A DNA stretch of 64,000 nt, taken from Linnemannia hyalina. Its lineage: Eukaryota; Mortierellomycota; Mortierellomycetes; Mortierellales; Mortierellaceae. Position 1 is the first letter of the stretch; the number at the start of each line of letters is the position of its first letter. Positions 9,524-24,600 of this stretch are shown in pieces. Location of the stretch: positions 1,488,001 to 1,552,000 of the forward strand of contig JAHRHY010000002.1 of assembly GCA_019671135.1 (NCBI GenBank), given 5' to 3'. The notes beneath the pieces are model-generated. The model did no database searches and was not told the origin of the DNA. It was given only the letters and a program-made list of their open reading frames with translations. The position numbers and the translations under genes were made by a program.

Positions 9524-12500
9524 GGCAAGGATGCGAATATCGTTTCTCCCATTCATTTGTTGACATGGGGCCCATCCAACCTACCATCACCATCGTCAAC
9601 CGAAACAAAAACAAAAGCAAGCATACCAAGCGTGAAGGGAGGACGCCTTCTTCCCCACGGCCTGCGGTCTAACATAATCCTGGGTCCGCCCTTTGCCTAC
9701 AAAATACACCACCAACAATTTTTTTTGGTACACTTAACGAACTTAAAATGTTAATGGAGAGCTTCTTTTACCGAGAGACGACTACGGGCTAACATTCGCA
9801 TTTCTCTAACAGCGTGATTATTATTTTCACACACGCTCCATGCTTCTTATTCGGTAACTCTCTTGGGAAAAGAGGTGACGGGGGAGGATGTTGACGCGAG
9901 AACTCATGTTTCTTGAATCACTCCCTCGTCTTCCCTTCTTTTTTCTTGTTGGTGGAGACAGCAAAAAGTCAATTGAGCCCAAATAGTGAACAAGCAAAAG
10001 GAACAAGAACGAGACCCAGGGAGAAGAGAACCCAGAATGTCATATTTCGGAAAAAAACCGTCGATTCTCTATGGTAGAGAAGATGGAGGGAGGATGACGG
10101 GACATTAGCACCAATAGCGGAATGCAGGGCGTCCGCAACGAGCACCTGCTCGGATAGGGAGAATACTCTCCTTTCCTATTCGTCCTCACCCCTCCTTTGT
10201 CTTTCTGTCACCCCTTACATACCCTTACCCAGAGTGTCACCATCGAGGGGTCTAGTGAGTGACTAAGGAAAAAATGTATCCACTTCAAACACCGACAAGG
10301 GGGCGGGGACATGTATGAGTGAACGTGGTGTTGCGGGGGTATTCAAGAAAACTGCCGATTCGGCGCGAGGGAGGGAGGACACCTCTTGTTACTGCGTTAC
10401 CCTACTTTTCTCCCTCCCTCTCTCTCTCTCTACTCGCTGTCTCCTTCTACTCGCTGTCTCCCTCCCCAAAACTCATCCACCATGGTTGTCTGTATGCAGG
10501 TCCGCACTTTGTACCTTGGAGGATAGCAGTAAGAGAGAGGGAGGGGAGTCTAGTGCGCACTTGCTCAAGTGTGATGCGATTTTTATTTTTCTGAGTAGGG
10601 ACAGGGAGAGAAGGTTCAAAGTAAACAAAATGAGCCCGCATCCTCAATGGATTGCATTTCAAAATGTTATTTTATTTCGAGCTAACGATCGTGAACGAGG
10701 AGCCAGCGGGATGGCGTTGGTGGTGATGGTGCATGCAAGGTAAAAGGAGGGGGGACATGCGAGTCAAAGTGTGTGTAGAGGATTTTCATTACGCGACGGC
10801 AGAGGGGAGAAGGAAGAAAACGTCATTTCATGTATGGCCCTCATGATCAATAAGCAAACTATAAGTGAGCAACGACGATTCGATGGGAGGTCTATCCCAT
10901 GCCCTACATCTTGACTTCCTCTCTCACTCACTAACCTACATTCCAGGAACCCTACTCCATTTCGGTCTAGTTTGTCAAAACGGCCAACTTGTCTCTTTAT
11001 GGCACCCACCCTCCCTCGCTTACTCGCCAACGGATGAACAATCGGGTGGACCCTGTTTCATCCCTCTCCTATACTAACATCCTGTTTGTTTCTTTGTTTC
11101 TCATTGTCATTGTTTTTGTTTCTCCCCAACGGTATACGCAAAACATTTCCCAAGGACACTCTCTACTCCCGTCTAATAAACTGCTGACTGACAGACCATG
11201 GTCTTTGTTTACTTTAAAGTGCTAAGTGGTGGTCCCTGGGAAAATGCAGGTGAGATTGCTATTTGTTTTTTTTAATCGATGAGAAATGCGAAATAAAGGG
11301 GATACGAGAGTGTGAGAATGGAAGAAACAAAGGGAGAGCGAGCGAGAGGAAGGCGATGGGAAGGAGGGCGTGGTAATCCCAATCACATTTTTCTCACCAT
11401 CTTCCCTTTCGCCTTTCCATCTTTTTTCTCCCACAATATTCATAATCCAACTACAGACAACTAGCCTCTCCAATGTCAACAATGAAGCAGGACAATAAAG
11501 GAGAATCGAAAAGAAAACAATGCCCTTTTCGTTTCACTTCCCCATGGGGTCACGAAGAGGTTCCAGACGTGATAGGAAGATCCAGGACCACTCTGGCGTA
11601 TGAAGAAAACAAAGACATTGATGACACGGTCCTATAAAGACTAAGAAGGCGTGGGGTTTGAAGGAGGAAGTTTTCCCTAGAGCGGTTGGATAATCAATTC
11701 GCCAACACCGACATCTCTGTGGAATATCCTTCACGAGCCAGAGCGAGACCGACAAAGAGAAGAGGTCGAAGCGTGTTTAGCACAGAAGGGCTACTGGGAA
11801 TCATGGGTCTAGGCGTATTTTTTATTCTCTCGAGACTTAGTAGACAAAGTTCACCCCAGAAAGCCATAGTCGCCCGGTAATGTTTGTTGTTATTTGTTGT
11901 TACTTGTTTTGTTTTGGATTGTTGTCTGGCCCGGATGTGAAGGGGAAAATCTCGATATGCCTTTGGTCTGGCCGCCTTTGCTTTTTGTTTTTCTCGTTTT
12001 TCCATTACAGTTTCTCCAGCTTGCGTGTGAAAACATATCGTCGATGTAAACAAACAAAACAACTCCCCTCTTCCCTTCTTTCCAAATCTTGTTTCTCCCA
12101 GGGAATAAAACAAAATATTTTTTCAAGACGTATTGGAGTAGAGTAGGCAGGGTCCACCAATCCCCGGTCCACTACATAAACTAAAACGTTATTTTGTTTG
12201 TTTGCTTTGCTTTGCTCCCTCCCTTTGTTGTTGCAGAGGGTGAAAATAAGAGAGAGTCTGTGAGCAGCAAGAGAGAGTAAGCGGCTGATTGATGGTTGGC
12301 CATTCGGTCCCATCCGGATCACACGCTCATGCTCACTTTGTTACTGTCACGACATCCAGGAACGGAGGTTCCTATTGGCTGGTCACCATCGGCGCCTTGG
12401 TTGACATCTAGACATATCATGGTGGGAGTGAATGCGAGAGGGCGAGAGGGAAGTGAAGGGAGGGGGAGAAGGGGTGCATGCAAAGTGGCAGGGATGTTAG

Positions 12501-13742
12501 TGTTCACTGGCGTGCGTTGGATTAAGGGAGGGAAGGAGGGAAATGGGGGTGGATCATTGGCATGCACATGTCTTTGATCACTTGCTTAATGCAAGGCTGC
12601 AGACAGAGAAAGAGAAAGAGAGAGGAAGGATGATCGATTTTCGACTAGGAATGCATGAGGGAGGAGGAAGAGAAAGAGAATGGTGCTGGGCTACTCCAAT
12701 GCAGAGAGGGAGGGAGAAGGGGATCATACCAGCCAAATCCACAGCTACATCCACATTCCTTACCCTTTCCCCTCAATCCCTCACCATCCATCGCCATCGC
12801 TCGCGAGATGCATCTACTTTCGAACCCAACGTCTTTTTTTATCTACTTGGCACATTCCTTTACCTCTCTTCGTCTCTCCCTGCTGCATATTATGGGCACG
12901 TTATCGGTGACAATACATTTCTTGCCACCAATCGCCTTCCATTCCTCAATAGTGAAGTGCATTCAACCCTAGTCGACTTTTCATCCTTCTAGTCTGTTGA
13001 ATAGTGTCAATGAAGTACCTTCGAGTTTTGTTGCAGTGTCGGTAAATGACGAGAGTTGGGGCTAGAGAAAGTACCCTAGTTGACTGACACTAGTACCTGC
13101 ACTATCTCTCCTTCCCTTCTCCTTAGACCCTTTCTATACCACACATCCCTTCCTAATGCCTGACTTGTGTATGTGGACTCCAAGACCACAACAACTCCCT
13201 TCGCATCGCAGCAGGCAGCTCCCTGCATAAAACTCTCGAACTTACTAACCTATCCCAGCCCAATCAAGTCTAGCGTACCAACCCGCCCACCAAGCAAAAG
13301 GTCCATGCAAAGAGGTAAGGATAGGTATAAAATGAGCGTGCGACTTGACATTTTTTTAGTTATCAAAACTAAGAGCATCAAGACATGGGTTGAGCGCGAG
13401 AGGAATAGAAGAGCACACAACCAATGGAGTTTTGAGCGAGTACAACAAGCGCAAAACAAGTATTGTGTGTTGGAGGGTTTCCTAGCTGATGGGAGTGGCA
13501 GCAGCACGCCATTATCGCGCCCTAGCTTGCCTCTGAGCTTTGTGGATGCAGCAATGGGATGCAAACATTTTTCGAAGAGTGCAGAGTAGGAAACTGTTTA
13601 TTCATTCACTCAATCGTGCATTAACTCCTTCCTCCTTAGTTCCCACCTCTATTTTCCCTTCACGCTCCACCTCTTGCTCCTTGCATTCTATTCGAGACAT
13701 GTCTTTCTACTCTTGCCTCCAACAACCCTTCCGCCCCCACCC
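8641..13742. other. 5.1-kb stretch without a recognised gene
   Basis: This is the longest gene-free interval of the window. It contains a (GA)34 microsatellite, TTTTG/TTTG runs (9179-9203) and many purine- or pyrimidine-rich tracts (10390-10450, 11300-11420, 12420-12560, 12600-12720). Reading frames are short and made of Ser/Leu or Arg/Glu low complexity. I see no domain, exon chain or RNA gene. Its right end holds the 3' flank of the TAH18 gene. Confidence 0.5.
9455..9522. repeat. (GA)34 microsatellite
   Basis: Thirty-four uninterrupted GA dinucleotides, flanked on the left by imperfect GAGA sequence from about 9430. Confidence 0.97.
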
Positions 13743-17241
<3,499 letters not shown>

Positions 17242-18642
17242 TGTTTGTTGGAGATGTGTCACGAATGATGTGTGAAGAAGGAGTGGACGGAATCGGATGT
17301 CGAATATTGGTTGATCCGTGTTCTTGCTGGCTGCGGGGAATTGAGTGAGGGTGTGAATGGGAGAGCAGAGGAAGGAGGAGGGAAATGCGAGATGAGAGTG
17401 AGACGATGCGGAGAGGAGAGGACTGTGGACAATTGCCACGGGGAAGGAAAAGTGGTAAGAGAGAAAAGGAAGAGAAAAGGAAGAACGGGGCGCAAAAAGA
17501 ATCAAGTGTGCCACTCTAATCAGATCTTCATTAAATCCAGAATATGCGCAGGGATATAGTGGAAAATGATCGAGTCATTTGATTGGTTACTGACGGACAA
17601 TTATACTGAGAGTCAGTGTTGGGTTCGGGTTTGCAACAGTTGGGTTCGATTCTTCTTCAAAGGGCCCGGAGGAAGGCGCCGGGTTAGGATGCAAGAAGCC
17701 CAAACGAGACGTGGTCGCCACCGTGGTGAATACTGACTCCTCCGTCCTGGGGTCTTTGCCTGTGCCAAATGATATGAGGGTAATTTTAAGGAAATAAAAA
17801 GACTCTTACGACATGTGATGTTCCTTGTGGTGTTCGCGACGCGTTCAAAAAAGGAAGAAGGACCCTCTTGTTCATGAGGATTGCTTCGCTTTCTTTTGCC
17901 CCAAGAAGGTTGACGGGCTACAGAAGATCGATTATCCATCCCTATCCATCCAGGCACCATCACTGATCACCTTGTTTGTGTCACTCTGGAGTGATCAGAC
18001 ATAATAATTTTTGACCAAAAATAAATAACGGCCGTCTTCCAAGAAAGACCTCTTTTTCCCTCTCCATGTGGTTTGTCCGCGATCAAATTTTATGAGCCAT
18101 TTTCCTTTCCTTTCATTTGTCTGGTTCCTCTGTCCATTTTACATGGCCCTAGTACATCATCCTGCCTCACTGCTCTCTCGCTCATTGCTCCACGACAGAC
18201 AAACGCTCTCTCCTCTCCAATTCACCTTCAATAATAAGCTGCCTCCCTGTCGACCTACTTACCTGCTCCAGTCCACCCTCTTTTTACACTCACTGGTCTT
18301 CTTTGTCATCATCCCTCTTTCTTCTGTCTGCCAGCCCATCATCCCCTTTCCGCCATCCCACCCTTCCTTCTTCATCTGTTCATCCCATACCGTTCCTTCT
18401 CTTCCCATACCTTCCCGACCCTCTCTCCCTTTCCCTTTCCTTTTCCCTTTCCCTTTTCCCCTTTTCCCTTTTCCTTTCTCCGCCCCTCCTTCCCTCTTAC
18501 TCTCACTCCTCCTACTCCTCCCTCCTTTTACACATTCCTCCCCCTTCGACCACCTTTGTCTCATCCATACTCACCCACATACATCCACCCACCCGCCCGC
18601 CCTGTCTGCCATATACTACTCCCTCAGTCGACTACCTGGACG
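17242..18642. promoter_or_regulatory. 1.4-kb divergent intergenic region between TAH18 and neurofibromin genes
   Basis: The two start codons face away from each other (17241 minus, 18643 plus). The right half (about 18100-18640) is almost pure pyrimidine, with CCCTTTTCC-type runs at 18420-18480, and leads straight to the neurofibromin ATG. Similar CT-rich leaders precede other plus-strand genes of the window. No extra gene is apparent here; the open frames across the CT tract are low complexity. Confidence 0.5.
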
Positions 18643-21600
18643 ATGAACGCCGAGGCAAAGCTCGTCTTGTCCCTGATCAGCAGGATCATCGCAAGGGTAA
18701 TTCGCTCCCTTCCTCACTTCCTCTCTTCATCACTCTTACTCTTACCCACACTCCTACTGTCACTCACAATCGACGCTCAGCAACAACAACTCATCATCAT
18801 CCGACAGTGCAACATACATATAACTTAACACAATACTGAACACGAAACAATGGAGCCAACTACGCAATCGCCCTTCTTCTACTCTCCCCGTTGGCAACGT
18901 CGTCCTTCTCCCACGTTGTACAATATGTGCAACGCACACACACACAACACACACGCACGCCTTCAATCTGCAGCCATCCTGTCCCTTTCATCACGTCTAC
19001 CCCATCATCTCTTCGCTCCTGTACTTTAATATGATAACGACAACAAAGTGTGCTAATAACACCCACTTTCTCGGCACATAATAGCTACCATATAATGGAC
19101 GTACACTCGAGAGCATAGAGATGGACCCGCTTATCCAGCAGTCCATCAACTCCCTGCTCGACCTCTCACGATATCGCCTGGGCCTGATTTGCCATCATCT
19201 CGTCAATCAGCTCGAGAACATCTCAAAGGTACCCCAACTTTCACTACTACCACCACAGCAACAACGACATCAACAAGGACAACATCAACAGTACTTTGTG
19301 TTGCTCATCATCCCATCCCAAATACAACCAAAGGAAGAGCATACGCCCCTCTCCCATTCAACACAGTAACAGCAATAGAAAACAGAGCCGACAAACGGCT
19401 GTCAACAACAACAACAACAACAACAACAGCGACAACGATTATAACGACACCTGAAATACATTTTCGGTATTCAGGAGGAATGCCTTGCAGATAGGCCTCA
19501 ATGGCACTGCAGAGTTGCGTACCCGGGTGTTGCATTATCCATCAGTGCCAAACCAGATGGCCCTTTTTTATTCAGGATGACAACAGAGGATTAACCTTCC
19601 GAGTCGAAAGACGGACAACGGAGCTTTTAACATACACATACATACACGTGCAACAACCTCAAGAAAGACGCCATGGACACTTGCACTCTCGTATGCACAA
19701 GAGCAAATAAGCAAGAGCATAGACAGCAGACCATCGACAACGAAAAGCGATGTGAGCCAAAAACAACTTAACATATAAGCGCCCAATGAGCCTGTAGACA
19801 ACATCGATGCTCTCTCACTCTGCCCCCATGGATTATGTTCGCCCATAAACAAACACCTTGCCATACTCACATCAATTGACCCTTATTTCCCAATTGCATT
19901 TCTATCTACCAATTAGCAAAATGGCATGGTCCTGGAGGAATCGGTGCCATATGACGTCTTGCAGTCGCAGATGTTTGTGCTCAGGATCCTGTCGCAGTGC
20001 ATGGACGCCCATTGGAAGGCATATAGGGATCAGCTCACGCAGCACCTTCGGGAAGCCAACGATAACTCATCAGAGACCTTGACCAATGGCTCCGATTTGA
20101 CCGTCACCTCCATTTCGGCCCTGGCTTCAGCACGACACAGCGACCCCCCACCACTGGATGATGCGCTCGCCAAATACGTCCTCAGTGTACTGACTCGGTT
20201 CCTTCAGGATGTTCACCCAAGCGAGGACACTGATGCGAGGACAGAGGTGCAGAGTAGTAGCAGCAACAACAACAGCAGCAGGAAGAAGGCTAACGAGACA
20301 GACAGCGCCCCTATCTCGTCGTCTCAACCAGGCAACAACTTACAGGAAGTCGAATTGTCACAGGAGATTTACAAGACGGCAGGGAAAATCCTGTTCTACA
20401 TCAGTGCCTCCAACTGGCCCATCGTCTTTGCCCGTCTCAAGGCTCGCATCCAACACCTTTCGACCACCAACGATGACTGGCCCGAGACCGCCGAGCTCAA
20501 GTTGCTGGAGACTGCCAGTCTGAACCAACGCCGACTTGGCCAAGTTCTGACAGGTGCGCCTTCTGTCATTTTTTTATTTTCATTCTAAGGACGATTGATG
20601 ACCTTTTCGGTGTGGCAGAACCAAATAGACAACAGTGAGTGTCGAATGACCTGAGCTGACGGTGTTCTTTTTGTTTAACGTATTTAGAATTGCGATCGTC
20701 GTTTTTGCACCTGAAGCGATCTGCCCAGACGGTGATGGGTCAGGTTCTCCACAAGGCAATCTGGAACTGGATCGAGACATTCCCCTCGGAATTTGTCGTT
20801 CTCTGCCAGACTCAGAGGCGCATGGAGGGAGAGCCCCATATCCTGTTCGACATTTGCCACTCTATCGCCACAGACAACAAGCGCAGGATACACTTCTGGC
20901 CTCTCCAAACCATGCTCCTGATTCTCTGTCCCGACATTCTACTCAACGCCATGAACGATGACGATCGTTCCAACCAGTCCAAGAAGGCCCAGTTCTTGGC
21001 TGCACTCAAAAAGTCACTCAGGAACAAGAGTTTGATGGAGATTTCAGGACTCTGCTATGTCGACATCTGCAAGGCATCAACCTATGTCTCCAAGAACGAT
21101 ACCTCGGCCCTTCGCCACCTTGTTCCTGAAATCGAGAATGAGCTCAAGGAACTGCTCTTTACGCCAGCAAAACCATATCTGGATGCGGATGGCACGATCG
21201 ACAAGGCGACGATGTCGTCATGTCTGACGGCCTTGTACAGATTGAACCCTCGTCATGTGATCCACTCGCTCATTCCAGAATTGTCGAGCGAGAAGGTGCC
21301 GATTGCGTTCAAGCTTGTGCTTGTTACGTCGTTCTATACGATTGCGTCTGAGGAGGACCGATTGCCGTGGAACCCGTCTATTCAGACAGCGAGCAATGCG
21401 CTGGGAGCACCTCTGAGACGATTCTTTGCGGAGAATGTTGTCCGTGAGCGAGTTGCAGATATCTTGGCCAAGAAGATCAACATTGACCGGAAACTGAAGA
21501 AGCAGATGCTTGAGAACGCGAGGGACAAGCAGGAGCTGATCATTTATCTCCTCAAGATGTACCAGATCGACGCTTCGTTGGCTGTTGCCGTAAGTCACGT

Positions 21601-24600
21601 TACTTGTTTTCTTTTTTTTTCTGGCAGGCTTACATTTTTGCCGCCTCTTTATTCACACCTTCTCTTCGTTAACAAACCAACATGTAGACGGAGACACCAG
21701 AGACGGTAGAGGACGAGATTCACCAGCTGTTGAAGGGACTTTTGCTCTGCTTGAACGAGAGCCACCTCCTCATTCGCTCAACCGCAGGCAATGTCCTACT
21801 CCAACTCTTTGACTCCAGGATCATCAAGCGCTGGGGATCAGGCGCCAACCTAATGGTTACCTTCTGGAACCTCAGCTCGGACGTCATCATCTCCATTGCA
21901 CGTCAGCTCATGGAGCTCAAGTGCACCGACGAAAAGTCGCGCTTCCTCCTCGAGTTGCTCCAGCAGCTCATGTCCCGCCGCAACATCTTCTTGAAGGAGC
22001 ACCAGGTAACCTTCGTGTGATATGCATCTTATCCTTTAACTCATCATGTTAATTCCAAATGCCAAAAGAAATGTATTAACGTTTCCATAATACTTGGTCA
22101 CTCTGAACCCTATAGGATCTCGCTATTGCATGCCACGATATCCCCAAGAGATTCGCCACCAGTGTCGCTTTGGAAATTGCGCTCTTGATTCTCATCTGCG
22201 CTTCAGATCAGGACATCTGCACCATGGCTGTCAACTGTATCAGTCTTCTGTGTGAGGAAACTGTCATCACCCAGGAGGTCGTCAACCCCAACGTCGGACA
22301 GCTTTCGCTCCTAGAAAACATCGACGTCTACATGGAGCTCTCTGCCCCCAGCGCTGTTGTTGCAGGTATGACTATGTAACGTATGTCTGCTACAGCTCTA
22401 TTTATTGCCTTTATGTCATCATTCGGCCCACTCATCAACTGTTCTTCACTTCAATAGGTCGTGTGTCTCAGCAGAAGCGCCTGCGCAAAATTATTCGTCA
22501 GATCTCTCAGCCTACACCTGGAAACTTGGGAGCCTGGGAGGAGGCTTACCGCCGTTGGAAGAACATTACAGTGTTCTGGACAAAGGATGAGATCGCCTTC
22601 TACGAGAACATGGAGCCCTTCGAGAAGAACAGGAGCGCCAAACGCTCGACCGCCCTTCCAGCGCCTCCCAAGGGTGGATTTGTCATTGACCCCTCAGATT
22701 CTCGCAACACACAGTGGCAACATTTCACTGGCTTCTTGGCTGCCCTCGCCGGCGCGTCTCTCCCCTCCAACGCCGCCCCTCGCACTAACGCCTCAGGAGA
22801 GAACTTCCGCCGTTCCTCAGTCAACGAAACCAAGGCTGCGCAGGGCAATGTGGAGCGTTACATGCTCGATATGGTCCAGCTTTTGGTCAACGAGCAGGTG
22901 TTCGTGCGCGATGTTGTCAAGCAGACACTCGGCTCAGAACTTTCTCCGGCGCTCTACCCTGTTCTCTTCAAACAGTTGATCTACGTTGTCTCGCGCTTCT
23001 TTGACAGCCACGGAGAACCCATTTGCACTGATCAGTACACCATGTTTGTCGACCAGGCAATCTCAGTGCTCAAGCTCGTCTTGGATCGCATGTCGTCTCC
23101 ATCAGATGCCATCTTCTCGTTCGATTTTGGTGCCCTGGTCCTTTACTTTGCTCGCTACTTGCACCGCCTCGGTCATAGCTTGAACGGTCTGCGTGTCAAG
23201 ATCAAGATGTGCCAGCTCTGTGAGACCTTGATGCAGAAGAAGGAATACATTTCCCTTCGTCAGGAGATTCGTTTGCGTAACAAGATGGTCGAGGTCATGA
23301 TTGAGTGGACTTCTGACTTTTCTTTGGTAAGTTGGCAATCGGGGTTGGTAAATGAAGAGGACACTTGTGTTGCATGCCGAACTGAAAATCGCTTACTAAT
23401 ATGACACACTCTGGCCCTCTTATATAATTCATAAATAGCCTACGGAGATGCCTTCATATGTCGAGGACAAGGATGACCCTGCCAACAATGGAAGACTTTA
23501 CCGCGATCTGGATCTTGCTTGCATGAAGTCTATTGTGTCGCTCTTGTATCAGCTTCCTCTGCAGCCCTATGAGACCACGCATGACACCGACATGACGCAG
23601 ATCCGGTCGGCCATCTTCTACCGTTACTTCAACTTTTTCTTGAAGCTGTTGAACCGGTGTCGTGTTCTGGAGTACATCGAGTCCGGACCTTCTTACCACC
23701 GCCAGAATAACGAGGACCTTGCCATCCTCTTTGCCAAGGTAATCATCTTCGCCACATTATTACATTGTCACAGCTGAACTAAAAGGTAGCTTGCTAACTG
23801 TATGTTGTGTTCCAATTGGTTTAAAATAGTCAAAAGCGATCGTCCGGGATCTTGGACCATTGAAGGACTATACCATCAAGGCTCTGTCCAACATGTTGAG
23901 CGCCAACATCGAGACAGGATTGAACTATTCGCTTTCGATGGGATACCACGAGGATGACAGGACAAGGACAGCATTCATGCAGGTTCTCACCAACATTCTC
24001 AAGCAGGGCACTGAGTTCGCCGTATTGTCTGAGAGCGCCATGGAGGATCGTTACGAGAAGCTGATCGACCTGATTGCGTCGCCCGATCTCAATTTGGTCT
24101 TGTCGCTGTGCCACGTTTGCCCAGTCAGTGAGATTGACGACTTGGCGATCGTGTTGCTCCACGTCTTTGAGAGCCGTGGTTTGGCCATGCCCTTGTTGAA
24201 GGCCATCATCATGAAGGAGGTTAGGGAGACTGGCGAGTCGGAGCTGTTCCGCAGAAACTGTATGGCTACCCGTCTGTTGACCGTTTTTGCCAAGCTGAAC
24301 GGAGCAGAGTACCTTAAGAGCACCCTTCAGCCTCTCTTGAACGCCCTCATGACCCTCCCAGCCCAAGGCTCTTACGAGTTGGATCCCGCACGTCTTGGAC
24401 CAGAGGAGGACGACAGTGTCAACTTTGAGAACTTGAAGAACATGGCTCAAGTCTTCTTGGACACGATCACAGACTCGGCCTCCAAGGTCCCCAACTCTTT
24501 CAAGGAGGTCTGCTGGTACCTGTCGCAGGCTGTCGGAGAGCGTTTCCCTGATGCCAAGTTCACCGCAGTCGGAGGATTCATCTTTTTGCGTTTCCTCTGC

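Noticed and set aside
17627..17660. TGGGTTCGATTC-like box resembling a tRNA T-arm
   Set aside because: No matching acceptor, D or anticodon arms could be placed around it.
18068..18839. Open frames through the CT-rich leader before the neurofibromin gene
   Set aside because: Products are Ser/Leu/Pro/Phe low complexity created by the pyrimidine tract, and the real ATG lies inside this interval.
20619..20634. Possible 16-nt microexon between neurofibromin exons 3 and 4
   Set aside because: It has AG and GT borders, but including it breaks the phase. Direct joining of 20553 to 20688 keeps the frame, with a normal 134-nt intron.
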